Positions 52,212-60,731 of a DNA stretch of 64,000 bases are shown in pieces; positions within the stretch are counted from its first letter, which is position 1, and every line of letters starts with the position of its first letter. Below the pieces are notes generated by a model, which worked only from the letters and a program-made list of their open reading frames with translations, searched no databases and was not told the origin of the DNA. The stretch spans positions 1 to 64,000 of the forward strand of contig BPKH01000002.1 in the NCBI GenBank assembly GCA_026005035.1, written 5' to 3'. Made by a program: the position numbers and the translations under genes. The DNA comes from Porticoccaceae bacterium. GTDB taxonomy: Bacteria > Pseudomonadota > Gammaproteobacteria > Pseudomonadales > Porticoccaceae.

Positions 52212-52406
52212 GTGAAGCTGCGCATCGACCGCCAGGGCTGTGTCGGCAACGCCCGCTGCCACGCGGTCTCCGCCGAGCTCTTCCCCCTCGACGAGGACGG
52301 TTACATCGCCGTGGAGGAAATCGAGGTCCCGCCCGGCATGGAGGAACTCGCCCGCCGCGGCGTTCGGGCCTGTCCCGAGCGAGTGATCCAGATCGTCGAG
52401 GAGTGA
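52212..52406 (+). CDS. 3Fe-4S-type ferredoxin of P450 systems
   Basis: 64 residues. Three cluster Cys: C10 and C16 (CVGNARC) and C54 (RACPERV). The position where a 4Fe-4S ferredoxin would have a fourth Cys is not Cys, the pattern of single-cluster 3Fe-4S ferredoxins that donate electrons to P450s. FPLDEDGY is also typical. GTG start. No P450 is adjacent; the P450 genes in the window are 38 kb to the left and 10 kb to the right. Followed after 67 bases by an SDR. Confidence 0.9.
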   Translation: MKLRIDRQGCVGNARCHAVSAELFPLDEDGYIAVEEIEVPPGMEELARRGVRACPERVIQIVEE

Positions 52407-52473
52407 CCCCGAGGCGAGTCCGCCGCCGCGCGGGCACGCCTTCCCGCCCGCCCTTTGCCTTAGAGGAGCGACC

Positions 52474-53310
52474 ATGGACTTTCTCGGCTACCGCAACAAG
52501 CGCGTCATCGTCAGCGGCTGTTTTTCCGGCATGGGCGAGGCGACCGCCCGCCGCCTCCTGGAGCTCGGCGCCGAGGTCCACGGCTTCGACATCCGCGAGC
52601 CGAACCTGCCCCTGGCCTCCTTCCACGCCATCGACCTGCGCGATCCGGCCTCGGTGGACGCCGCCGTGGCCGCGGTGGGCGGTCCCATCGACGCCCTGTT
52701 CAACTGCGCGGGCCTGCCCAACACCTTCCCGCCCATGGACGTGATGAAGGTCAACTATATCGGCACCCGCCACCTCACCGAGCGGGTGATTCCCCTGATG
52801 AGCCGCGGCGGAGCCGTCGCGAGCATCTCCTCCACCGGCGGCATGGGCTGGAGCCGTCGGCTGCCGGTCCTCCTCGAGTTCGCGGCGGTGGCGGGGTTCG
52901 AGGCGGCCGTCGCCTGGTGCGAGGCGCACCCCGAGGTGGTGGCCGAGGGCTACTCCTTCTCCAAAGAGATGGTCATCGTCTGGACCATGCTCGCCTCCCA
53001 GGAGTTCATCGAGCGGGGCATCCGCATCAACTGCACCATGCCCGGCCCCACCCGCACCCCCATGAGCGAGCACTTCGATCGCGCCAGTGGCCGGGCCATC
53101 CAGGAGTTCTTCACCCAGCCCATCCGCCGCTATTCGGAGCCGCGGGAGCAGGGCGACGCGCTGGTCTTTCTCAACAGCGCCGCGGCGAGCTACGTCAACG
53201 GCGTGGTGTTGCCGGTGGACGGCGGCTTCATGGCCGGCGTGGCCACGGGGCGGATCGATCTCGCCGGGATGATGGCCAAGTCCGCCCAGCAGCGCCAGCA
53301 ACAGCAGTGA
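52474..53310 (+). CDS. SDR, 3alpha-hydroxysteroid dehydrogenase/carbonyl reductase-like
   Basis: 278 residues. GCFSGMGEATARRL (cofactor loop variant lacking TGxxxGIG), FNCAGLPN, SISSTGG (Ser), GYSFSKEMVIVW (Tyr/Lys), INCTMPGPTRTPM, VNGVVLPVDGG. The long insertion before the Tyr (LPVLLEFAAVAGFEAAVAWCEAH) is characteristic of the HsdA-like 3alpha-HSD/carbonyl reductase group. Oxidation or reduction of a ring hydroxyl/ketone would fit the KstD-like neighbours. It leads the plus-strand run SDR-DUF35-Ltp-DUF2889; the C-terminus is Gln-rich. Confidence 0.9.
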   Translation: MDFLGYRNKRVIVSGCFSGMGEATARRLLELGAEVHGFDIREPNLPLASFHAIDLRDPASVDAAVAAVGGPIDALFNCAGLPNTFPPMDVMKVNYIGTRHLTERVIPLMSRGGAVASISSTGGMGWSRRLPVLLEFAAVAGFEAAVAWCEAHPEVVAEGYSFSKEMVIVWTMLASQEFIERGIRINCTMPGPTRTPMSEHFDRASGRAIQEFFTQPIRRYSEPREQGDALVFLNSAAASYVNGVVLPVDGGFMAGVATGRIDLAGMMAKSAQQRQQQQ

Positions 53311-53321
53311 GTCCTGGAGCC

Positions 53322-53738
53322 ATGGGTGACGCGAGCGCCAAGCGGCCACTGCCGCACCTCGACGACCACAATCGCGCCTTCTGGACCGGCGGTGCCGAGG
53401 GGCGGTTGTACATCCTGCGCTGCCGCAGCTGCGGCGCCTTCATCCACCCGCCGCGGCCGGTGTGCGGCGAGTGCCTGTCCGATGCGGTGGAGCCGGAGGC
53501 GGTGGCGGGCACGGGAGTGGTGGACACCTTCACCGTGAACCACCAACCGTGGCACCCGGCGCTCCCACCCCCCTACGTGATCGCGCGGGTGGCGCTGGAC
53601 GGCGTGCCCGGCGTCTACCTCACCACCAACATCGTCGGCTGCGGCGTGGACGAGGTCGCCATCGGCGATCGCGTGCGGGTCACCTTCCTGCCCTGCGAGG
53701 ACGTCCACCTGCCCGTTTTCGAAAAGGTGCGCGACTGA
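53322..53738 (+). CDS. Zn-ribbon OB-fold (DUF35/ChsH2-type) protein
   Basis: 138 residues. An N-terminal helix (NRAFWTGGAEGRLYILRC), a rubredoxin-like zinc ribbon with CxxC pairs (CRSCG and CGEC), and an OB-fold (GVVDTFTVNHQPWHPALPPPYVIARVAL). This is the DUF35 class that binds thiolase-like or lipid-transfer (Ltp) partners and is needed for their activity or CoA-substrate binding. It overlaps the next gene by one base (TGATG), which encodes exactly such a partner. Confidence 0.92.
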   Translation: MGDASAKRPLPHLDDHNRAFWTGGAEGRLYILRCRSCGAFIHPPRPVCGECLSDAVEPEAVAGTGVVDTFTVNHQPWHPALPPPYVIARVALDGVPGVYLTTNIVGCGVDEVAIGDRVRVTFLPCEDVHLPVFEKVRD

Positions 53739-54910
53739 TGGCCCGCGTTCGGGAAGCCTTCATCACCGGCATCGGCCAGTCCCAGATCGGCATCGGCCTG
53801 CCCCGGGATCCCCTGCTGCTCACGGTGGACGCGGTGCGCGAGGCGCTCGCCGACGCCGGGCTCACCAAGGAGCAGATCGACGGGGTGGCCACCTATCCGG
53901 GGCGGGTCACCCAGGTGCCCGGCTTTTCGCCGGTGGGGGCGGAGGATTTGATCGACGCGCTGCACCTGAACACCCGCTGGCACCTGGGGGGCGGTGAACT
54001 GACCTCGCAGCTCGGCGCCGTGGCGGCGGCCGCGGACGCGGTGCGCACCGGCCAGGCGCGCCACGTCCTCTGCTTCCGCACCGTCTACGAGGCGGGGGCC
54101 ATGAAGTTCCCCGGCCAAAAGCCCTACGTGCCCCGGGGCGACGCGCGGGTGGAGGGTCCCTCCCAGTGGTTCGCCCCCTTCGGCGCCCTGTCGGCGGTCT
54201 GTTGGGTGGCCCAGTACGCCATGCGCCACGTGGTCAAGTACGGCCTCACCCGCGAGCAGCTCGCCTGGATCAGCCTCACCGGCCGCGCCAACGCCCTCAA
54301 GAATCCGCGCGCCCTGTGGCACGGCAAGCCCCTCACCCTGGAGGAGTACCTGGCGGGCAAGATGATCGCGAGCCCGTTGTGCATTTTCGACTGCGATCGC
54401 TACTCGGACGCCTCCACGGTGCTCATCGTCTCCGCCGAGGACGCCCTGGACGAGGTCTCCTCCATCCCGGTGCGCATCGCCGCCAGCGCCGGCTGCACCT
54501 ACCGCCACAGTTGGGACCAGGTGGAGTGGATGGCCAGCTACCCCACCGGCCGAGAGCTGTGGAAGAGGACCGACTACCGGCCCGAGGACGTGGACACCGT
54601 CCAGCTCTACGACGGCTTCTCCTTCCTCGCCCTGACCTGGCTCGAAGCCCTCGGCTTCTGCGAGGTGGGGGAGGGCGGCCGGTTCATCGAAGGGGGGCGG
54701 CGCATCGCCCTCGACGGCGAGCTGCCCCTCAACACCTTCGGCGGCCAGTTGGGGGCCGGACGGCTGCACGGCTTCGGCTTTGCCCACGAAGCGGTGGTGC
54801 AGCTGCGCGGGCAAGGGGGGGAGCGGCAGATTCCGGGCGATCCGCGGGTGGCGGTGGCCACCTCGGGCGGCGGCCCCCTGGCCACGGCATTGCTGCTCGC
54901 CCGCGACTGA
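53738..54910 (+). CDS. Lipid-transfer-protein/thiolase-like (Ltp2-type) aldolase
   Basis: 390 residues with thiolase fold (ITGIGQSQIG, LTVDAVREALADAGLTKEQIDGV, SGGGPLATALLLARD) but no nucleophile Cys at the usual site: the equivalent loop reads GGGELTSQLGAVAAAADAV. This is the non-decarboxylating Ltp class. With a DUF35 partner, Ltp2 cleaves the steroid side-chain 17-hydroxy CoA ester by retro-aldol reaction; VQLYDGFSFLALTWLEALGFC holds the tyrosine-containing segment near the active site in that family. Coupled by one-base overlaps to DUF35 in front and DUF2889 behind. Side-chain removal from a branched or steroid-like CoA ester is the best guess. Confidence 0.9.
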   Translation: MARVREAFITGIGQSQIGIGLPRDPLLLTVDAVREALADAGLTKEQIDGVATYPGRVTQVPGFSPVGAEDLIDALHLNTRWHLGGGELTSQLGAVAAAADAVRTGQARHVLCFRTVYEAGAMKFPGQKPYVPRGDARVEGPSQWFAPFGALSAVCWVAQYAMRHVVKYGLTREQLAWISLTGRANALKNPRALWHGKPLTLEEYLAGKMIASPLCIFDCDRYSDASTVLIVSAEDALDEVSSIPVRIAASAGCTYRHSWDQVEWMASYPTGRELWKRTDYRPEDVDTVQLYDGFSFLALTWLEALGFCEVGEGGRFIEGGRRIALDGELPLNTFGGQLGAGRLHGFGFAHEAVVQLRGQGGERQIPGDPRVAVATSGGGPLATALLLARD

Positions 54911-55620
54911 TGTCTTCTCTCGCCACGCTGCCTGGCTTTCGCCGCCGCATCCGGATCCGGCCCGAGGCGGAGGTGGTGCGCCTCGCCCTGGAGGACGATT
55001 TCCACCACATGGAGTTGGATCTGCACCACCGCGCCGGCCGCGCCCTGGCGGTGGCCGGCCGGGTGTTGCGCGCCCCTTGGAGCACCTGCCCCGGCGCCGA
55101 GGCGGAGATCGCCCGCACCTTCGCGGGCCTGTCCCTCGCCGACTTCCCCCGCCGCGGGGAAAAGCGCGCCAATTGCACCCATCTATACGACCTGGCGCTG
55201 CTCGCCGCCGCCCACGCCGACGACGGCGAGCCTTTGGAGTACGACCTGTTGGTGAGCGATCCCGACGCGGCCGGCGAGCGCCTCGCCCAACTGGCCCGCA
55301 ACGGGGAGCTCCTCCTCTGTTGGCGGCTTGTCGGCGACGCGGTGGCCTCGCCCGATTCGTGGCGGGGCCTGCCCCTGCTCGGCGACGCCAGGCCCTGGCT
55401 CGAACGCCAAGGGCCCGACCTCGCCGAGGCGGCCCGCCTGCTGCGCTGGGCGAGCCTGATCGCCCACGGCCGGCAGATCCCCCTGGAGGCCCAGTCGGAC
55501 GCCCGCCGCATGCCGCCCAACTGCTACAGCTTCCAGCCGGGGCGCGCAGAGCTGGCCCGCCGGGTGGGGCGAATCGAGGACTTCGGGGAGGGGCGCGCCC
55601 CCCTGGAGGATTGGCGGTGA
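54910..55620 (+). CDS. DUF2889-family protein
   Basis: 236 residues, soluble, no signal peptide. Family markers: FHHMELDLHHRAGRALAVAGRVLRAPWSTCPGAEAEI, with a conserved WxTCPGA, and RANCTHLYDLALLAAAH with Cys, Thr, His and Asp that could form an active site. The family is of unknown function but recurs beside Ltp/DUF35 or Rieske dioxygenase genes in polycyclic and steroid degraders. It overlaps the Ltp gene by one base (TGATG), a tight coupling suggesting a shared complex or consecutive step. C-terminal half is less conserved-looking, ending EDW-R. Confidence 0.85.
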   Translation: MSSLATLPGFRRRIRIRPEAEVVRLALEDDFHHMELDLHHRAGRALAVAGRVLRAPWSTCPGAEAEIARTFAGLSLADFPRRGEKRANCTHLYDLALLAAAHADDGEPLEYDLLVSDPDAAGERLAQLARNGELLLCWRLVGDAVASPDSWRGLPLLGDARPWLERQGPDLAEAARLLRWASLIAHGRQIPLEAQSDARRMPPNCYSFQPGRAELARRVGRIEDFGEGRAPLEDWR

Positions 55621-55665
55621 GCGACCGCCGCCGAGGGCGCCAATGGGGTCCATAGTCCCGCCTTA

Positions 55666-55695
55666 TTGGCGGATCGCCGCCGGCGCTGCCACACT
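55666..55695 (+). promoter_or_regulatory. Weak promoter candidate for the amidohydrolase
   Basis: TTGGCG (55666-55671) and CACACT (55690-55695), spacer 18, 34 bases before the ATG. Confidence 0.3.
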
Positions 55696-55728
55696 AGACC
55701 GTAGAGAAAACCCGAGGAGGTAGAAGCG

Positions 55729-57075
55729 ATGGAAATGAACGACATGGTCATCATCAGCGTGGATGACCACATCAGCGAAGGGCCGGACATCTTCAAAAAC
55801 CACCTGTCTGGCGAGGCCCTCGCCACCGCCCCCAAGATGGAGTTCGACGAGCAGGGCCGCTGCTACTGGACCTACCAGGGGATGGTGATGCCCTCGGTGG
55901 GCCTCAACGCCGTGGTGGGGCGTCCCCTGGAGGAGTACGGCATGGAGCCCTCCTCCCTGGAGGAGATGCGCCGGGGAGTGTGGGACGTCCACGCCCGCGT
56001 CGACGACATGGACGTCAACGGCATCGCCGCCTCCCTCAACTTCGGCAGCGTGATGGGCTTCGACGGCGGCCGGTTCCACCAGGCGCCGGACAAGGAACTC
56101 GCCCTCGTCCACCTCAGGGCCTACAACGACTGGCACGTGGACGAGTGGTGTGCCGCCTATCCGGGCCGCTTCATTCCCTGCGGCATCCTGCCCACCTGGG
56201 ACATGGACGCCACGGTGGAGGAGATCAAGCGGCTCGCCGCCAAGGGGGTGACCGCCGTGTCCATCAACGAAAACCCCACCAAGCAGGGGCTGCCCAGCAT
56301 CCACAACGCCTACTGGGAACCCTTCTGGAAGGCGATCGCCGATCACGACATGGTCATGTGCCTGCACATCGGCGCCGGCAACCCGGCGCCCCACGCCTCC
56401 GAGGAGACCCCCATCGAGGCCTGGATCACCACCATGCCCATGTCGAGCGCCGTGGGGGCCGCCGACTGGCTCAACCTCGAGGCCCTGCACCGCTATCCGC
56501 TCAAGATCTGCCTGTCGGAATGCGGCATCGGCTGGGTGCCCTACTTCATGGAGCGGGCCGATTTCAGCCACTCGCGGCACAAGTTCTGGACCCACTCCGA
56601 CCAGCGCTTCCGCGGCCGCAGGCCCAGCGAAGTGTTCAAGGAGCACTTCATGGTCTGCTTCATCGACGACGTCTACGGCCTCGACAACCTGCGCTACCTC
56701 AACGAGGACATGGTGGCCTACGAGTGCGATTACCCCCACTCGGACACCCTCTGGCCCGAGGTGCCCGAGTACCTGTGGCGCTCGTTCCAGCAGCTGACCC
56801 ACAAGCTCACCGACGAGCAGATCGACAAGATCACCCACCGCAACGTGATGCGCTTTTTCCGCTTCGACCTCTTCAAGCATTTCAAGCGGGAAGAGGTCAC
56901 CGTGGGGGCACTGCGGGCACGGGCCGCGGCCAAGGGGGTGGACACCACCCCGAAGAGCATGGGCGGTAGCGCCAAGCCCTTGGCGGATGGGGAAAAACCG
57001 CGGGTGGTGACCTCCGGCGACCTGTTCCGGATGTTCGCTCACCACGCCCAAGTGGGCCGCAAGAAGGCCTCCTGA
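55729..57075 (+). CDS. Amidohydrolase-2 (ACMSD-like TIM barrel) family protein
   Basis: 448 residues. SVDDHISEG replaces the usual DxHxH first-strand motif (one His only). AVSINENPTKQGLP, CLHIGAGNPAP with the central His, LSECGIGWVPYFMERADF and YECDYPHSDTLWPEVPEYL with the Asp all match the amidohydrolase-2 group, which decarboxylates or hydrolyses C-C or C-N bonds and is widespread in polycyclic-degradation and polyketide loci. GAGGAGG precedes the ATG. Last gene of the plus-strand run, ended by a strong terminator. The final 60 residues are basic and probably disordered. Confidence 0.9.
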   Translation: MEMNDMVIISVDDHISEGPDIFKNHLSGEALATAPKMEFDEQGRCYWTYQGMVMPSVGLNAVVGRPLEEYGMEPSSLEEMRRGVWDVHARVDDMDVNGIAASLNFGSVMGFDGGRFHQAPDKELALVHLRAYNDWHVDEWCAAYPGRFIPCGILPTWDMDATVEEIKRLAAKGVTAVSINENPTKQGLPSIHNAYWEPFWKAIADHDMVMCLHIGAGNPAPHASEETPIEAWITTMPMSSAVGAADWLNLEALHRYPLKICLSECGIGWVPYFMERADFSHSRHKFWTHSDQRFRGRRPSEVFKEHFMVCFIDDVYGLDNLRYLNEDMVAYECDYPHSDTLWPEVPEYLWRSFQQLTHKLTDEQIDKITHRNVMRFFRFDLFKHFKREEVTVGALRARAAAKGVDTTPKSMGGSAKPLADGEKPRVVTSGDLFRMFAHHAQVGRKKAS

Positions 57076-57098
57076 AGGGGCGAACCGCGCGCGACCGG

Positions 57099-57125
57099 GG
57101 GCGGGTGGTGACCCGCCCTTTTTTT
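57099..57125 (+). terminator. Intrinsic terminator after the amidohydrolase
   Basis: 8 bp stem GGGCGGGT/ACCCGCCC, loop GGTG, then seven T. Confidence 0.95.
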
Positions 57126-57146
57126 GGGCGCCGCCCGGCCGGGTTC

Positions 57147-59084
57147 TCAGTGTGCCCGCTCTCCCTCGGGCAGGGCAAAGGCCACCACCGCGTCTCCCAG
57201 GGTCGAGCCGTACATGCTGTGGCCGCCGGCGGCGATCACCACGTACTGCCGACCGCCCGCCTCGTAGGAGACGGGCACGCCGACCCCCGCCGCGGGCAGG
57301 TCGGCTTCCCAGAGGATTTCGCCCGTTTCCACGTCGAAGGCGCGAAAGCTGTCGTCCAGGGTGTAGCCGATGAAGACGAGTCCCCCGGCGGTGGCCAGGG
57401 GGCCGCCGGCTCCCGGGGTGCCCAGGTGCCAGTCGATGGGCAGCGGGGCGAGCTTCTTGATCGACCCGAGCGGTTTTTCCCAGACGATCCGTTTTTTCGC
57501 CAGGTCCACCGCGGTGAGGGCGGCCCAAGGGGGCGGGGAGCAGGGGGCCCCCAGCGGCGACAGCAGCGGGCGCACCTCGATGATCCAAGGGGAATCGGGG
57601 GGGTCGAAGACCATGGTGCCGCCCATCTCGATTTTCGCCGTCGCCCTGGCGGCTTCGCTCCCGCGGCGCACCATTCGCACCACGGCGGGGACGCGGTTGG
57701 AGGGGACCACCAGCAGGTGACGCTGCGGGTCCCAGGCGCCCCCGCCCCAGTTGGGGCCCCCGCCCATGGCCGGCATGAAGATGGTGCCCTGCTCACTGGG
57801 TGGGGTGTAGATGGGGCCGTAGCGGTAGCGCTCGATTTCCCGCCGACAGAGCCAGCGGTCGAGGAAGGTGAACCCCCAGGCCTTCTCTGGCCCGAAGCCG
57901 TGGGGGGTCACCAGGGGCATGCCCACCGGGAAGGGCTGAGTGGGAGAGAGGACCTCGCCGGGCAGGGCGCCCTCCTGGGGCACCGGGCGCTCCTCGATGG
58001 ACACCAGGGGTTCGCCGGTGCGCCGGTCGAAGACGAAGATCATCCCCATCTTGGTCAGCTGAACGAGGGCGGGGACGGTCCGGTCGCCCACCGGGTAGTC
58101 CACCAGGATGGGCCGCGCCGGCAGGTCGTAGTCGAACACGTTGTGGTGCACCAGCTGGCGGTGCCACACCACTTCGCCGGTGCTGCCCCGCAGGGCCACC
58201 ACCGAGGTGGTGTAGTGGTTGTCCCCGGGGCGGTCGCCGCCGTAAAAGTCGCTCGAGGGACTGGTGGTGGGCAGGTAGACCAGATCGAGCGCCTGGTCCA
58301 CCGCCATGCTGCTCCAGACGTTGCCCTGGCCGAAACCGTCGGTGCCTTTGCCCCAGCTGGCGTAGGCGGGGTCCGAGGGGTCGCGGGGCACGGGGTCGAA
58401 GGACCAGCGCAGCGCGCCGCTGCGGGCGTCGAAGGCCAGCACCCTGCCGCTGGGAGCGGCCACCCGCTGGTTGTCGGCCACGGCCGAACCGACCACCACC
58501 ACGTCGCCCACCACCGCCGGATTGGAGGTCGCCGCCACCTCGCCGGGCCAGAGGAGGGGCTTGTCCACGGGCATGCGCACTTCGCCCCCGTCGCCGAAGT
58601 CGGCGCAGGGTTTGCCGGTGGCGGCGTCGATGGCCAGCAGACGGTAGTCGGCGGTGCCCAGAAAGAGCCGCGTCCGGCAGGCGCGGCCCGGCGGCGCGGC
58701 GCGGTCGGTCCAGTTGGCCACGCCGCGGCACTTGAGCAGGTTCACGCCCCGCTGGCCGGGATCGAAGGTCCAGCGCTCGGTTCCGGTGGCGGGGTCGAGG
58801 GCCACCAGCCGCCGCTTGACGGTGCAGATCACCAGGTGGCCGGCCACGAGGCTCGGCTCGTCCTCGAAAGCCACCAGTTTGCCGGTGGTGTCCGCGGGCA
58901 GGTCCCCCGTGTGGTAGACCCAGGCCACCTCCAGGCGGGCGACGTTGCCGCGGTGGATCTGGGCGAGGGGCGAGTACTGGACGCCGAGCTGGTGCTGGTC
59001 CACCTCGGCGGGGGCGGGGCCAGCCAGGGCCCAGTGGGCGGCGAGGGCGAACAACGCCGCGCCGAGTCGGTCGATTCGGGACAT
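57147..59084 (-). CDS. Periplasmic PQQ-dependent dehydrogenase (mGDH/quinate-type propeller without membrane domain)
   Basis: 645 residues: signal peptide (RLGAALFALAAHWALAGPAPA), then an eight-bladed quinoprotein propeller with repeated W-motifs (GTERWTFDPG, GEVVWHRQL, GEILWEADL). VHHNVFDYDLPARPI carries the catalytic Asp, LTKMGMIFVFDRRTG the PQQ-stacking region, and RQYVVIAAGGHSMYG the C-terminal cap. Family mGDH/QDH enzymes have five N-terminal helices, absent here, so electrons must pass to a soluble or membrane acceptor. Oxidises an alcohol or polyol in the periplasm; substrate unknown. Own promoter, no neighbouring pqq genes in view. Compare the broken membrane-type gene at 4329-6708. 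Confidence 0.92.
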   Translation of the reverse strand: MSRIDRLGAALFALAAHWALAGPAPAEVDQHQLGVQYSPLAQIHRGNVARLEVAWVYHTGDLPADTTGKLVAFEDEPSLVAGHLVICTVKRRLVALDPATGTERWTFDPGQRGVNLLKCRGVANWTDRAAPPGRACRTRLFLGTADYRLLAIDAATGKPCADFGDGGEVRMPVDKPLLWPGEVAATSNPAVVGDVVVVGSAVADNQRVAAPSGRVLAFDARSGALRWSFDPVPRDPSDPAYASWGKGTDGFGQGNVWSSMAVDQALDLVYLPTTSPSSDFYGGDRPGDNHYTTSVVALRGSTGEVVWHRQLVHHNVFDYDLPARPILVDYPVGDRTVPALVQLTKMGMIFVFDRRTGEPLVSIEERPVPQEGALPGEVLSPTQPFPVGMPLVTPHGFGPEKAWGFTFLDRWLCRREIERYRYGPIYTPPSEQGTIFMPAMGGGPNWGGGAWDPQRHLLVVPSNRVPAVVRMVRRGSEAARATAKIEMGGTMVFDPPDSPWIIEVRPLLSPLGAPCSPPPWAALTAVDLAKKRIVWEKPLGSIKKLAPLPIDWHLGTPGAGGPLATAGGLVFIGYTLDDSFRAFDVETGEILWEADLPAAGVGVPVSYEAGGRQYVVIAAGGHSMYGSTLGDAVVAFALPEGERAH

Positions 59085-59113
59085 GGGCGGGCGATCCTGA
59101 TGGAGGTCCGCCC

Positions 59114-59142
59114 ATTGTAGGGCGCCCGAAAAATGGTGGCAA
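59114..59142 (-). promoter_or_regulatory. Sigma-70 promoter of the PQQ dehydrogenase
   Basis: Minus strand TTGCCA (59142-59137), 17-base spacer, TACAAT (59119-59114); start near 59107, leader about 22 bases. Confidence 0.65.
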
Positions 59143-59171
59143 CGTGGTGAAGCGAAAGTGGCCGCGGCCGT

Positions 59172-60731
59172 TCAGGCAGCCCCCAAGCCGGGCTCCAGGT
59201 GGCGCAGGCGGATCGGGCCGACGAAGAGCACCGCCACGCCCAGGGCGGCGAGCACGAAGGTGAGGAGGTGGAACACGTCCAGGTAGGCGAGCATCAGCGC
59301 CTGGCGGGAAAGCTCCGCTTCCGCGAGCGCCAGGGCGGCCCGGGCGGCATCCACGGTGGGGGCTGCCTGGGCGGCGAGCGTCGCCCAGGGCGCTCCGTCC
59401 AGGTTGGCGCCGGCGGCCAGTTCCGCGTGGGCGACCTGGCTGGTGCGGGAAATCAGGGTCATCAGGCCGGCCACCCCGAAACTGGCGCCGATGTTGCGCA
59501 TCAGGTTGATGAGACTCGAGCCGTCGGGGCGCAGATCGGGCTCCACCGTGGAGAAGGCCGCCACGTTGATGGGCATCACCGTGAAGCCCAGGCCCAGTCC
59601 CTGGATGAATCCCGCCACCACGATGGGCTCGCGGCCCATCTCCAGCGTCCAGCGGGACATCAGCCACATGGCGAAGGCGACGATGCCGAACCCCAGGGCG
59701 GTCAGGTAGCGCACGTCCACCCGGGTCATGAGGCGGGCGGTCAGGGTCATGGTGAGCAACAGGCCGATGCCCCGGGGCATGAGCAAGAGGCCGGAGGTGA
59801 GCGGATCGTAGTTCCAAACCCCGTCGTACATGATGGGCAGCACCGAGAGGATCGCCACGTTGGCCAGCCCCAGCAGAAACATGAAGGCGAGGCCCATCAG
59901 GTAGCGGCCGTTGGCAAAGAGCCGCGGCGAGAACAGTGGCCGGTCGGTGGTGAGGCTGTGGACGGCGAAGATCCACAGGGCGGCCAGGGCCAGGGCCGCC
60001 TCGGCGACGATCTCCCCCGACTCGAACCAGTCCTTGTGCTGGCCCCGGTCGAGGAAGAGCTGCAGGGCGCCGAGGCCGAGGGCGAGCCAAAAGAGGCCGA
60101 AGCGGTCCAGGTGGCGCCGCTCCCGGGGGCGCGAGGGCAAGAGCCACCAGAGGAGCAGCAGGGTGGGGATGCCCAGCGGCAAATTGATGTAGAAGATCCA
60201 CCGCCAGCCCCAGTGCTCGCACAACAGCCCCCCCAGCACCGGCCCGCTGATGGGCGCGAGCATGGAGGCGGCGCTCCAGACCGTGACCGCCGTGGGCAGA
60301 CGGCTCGGCGGATTGATGTCGAACACCAGCGTCTGGGACATGGGGGCGATGAAGGCGGCGGCGAGCCCCTGCAGCGCGCGAAAGAGCATCATCTGCTCGA
60401 GGCTGGCCGCTGCCCCGCAGGCCATGGAGGCGGCCAGGAAACCCGCCACCGCCATCAGGAACACCCGCCGGGAGCCGAATTGGGCGGAGATCCACCCCAC
60501 CGCCGGGGTGGCCATGACGCCGGCGATGATGTAGCTGGTCACCACCCAGGGGATGGTGTCGAGGGTCGCGCCCAGGCTGGCCTGCATGTGGGGCAGGGCC
60601 ACGTTGGCGATGGTGATGTCGAGAAACTGCATGATGGTCACCCCCATCAGGGCGACCATCAGCAGGCCCCGGTGGGGGGTCTCGAGGGTGGCGCGGTCGG
60701 CCGCCTCAGTCGCGGGTGTCGACGCGGACAT
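59172..60731 (-). CDS. emrB: DHA2-family MFS drug exporter (EmrB-like)
   Basis: 519 residues, about 14 transmembrane helices. Motifs: FLDITIANVALPHM (DHA2 opening), GWISAQFGSRRVF (loop 2-3 motif A variant), FRALQGLAAAFIAPMSQTL, SGPVLGGLLCEHWGWRWIFYINLPLG (motif C). Works with the periplasmic adaptor to pump toxic lipophilic compounds across both membranes. Start overlaps emrA by 26 bases; third gene of marR-emrA-emrB. An outer-membrane channel (TolC) is not in the window. Confidence 0.95.
   Translation of the reverse strand: MSASTPATEAADRATLETPHRGLLMVALMGVTIMQFLDITIANVALPHMQASLGATLDTIPWVVTSYIIAGVMATPAVGWISAQFGSRRVFLMAVAGFLAASMACGAAASLEQMMLFRALQGLAAAFIAPMSQTLVFDINPPSRLPTAVTVWSAASMLAPISGPVLGGLLCEHWGWRWIFYINLPLGIPTLLLLWWLLPSRPRERRHLDRFGLFWLALGLGALQLFLDRGQHKDWFESGEIVAEAALALAALWIFAVHSLTTDRPLFSPRLFANGRYLMGLAFMFLLGLANVAILSVLPIMYDGVWNYDPLTSGLLLMPRGIGLLLTMTLTARLMTRVDVRYLTALGFGIVAFAMWLMSRWTLEMGREPIVVAGFIQGLGLGFTVMPINVAAFSTVEPDLRPDGSSLINLMRNIGASFGVAGLMTLISRTSQVAHAELAAGANLDGAPWATLAAQAAPTVDAARAALALAEAELSRQALMLAYLDVFHLLTFVLAALGVAVLFVGPIRLRHLEPGLGAA

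Noticed and set aside
57793-60495. A 900-residue minus-strand frame spanning PQQ dehydrogenase and emrB
   Set aside because: Same strand but a different frame from both real genes, Arg/Pro/Gly-rich with no motifs; the true genes have clear family signatures.
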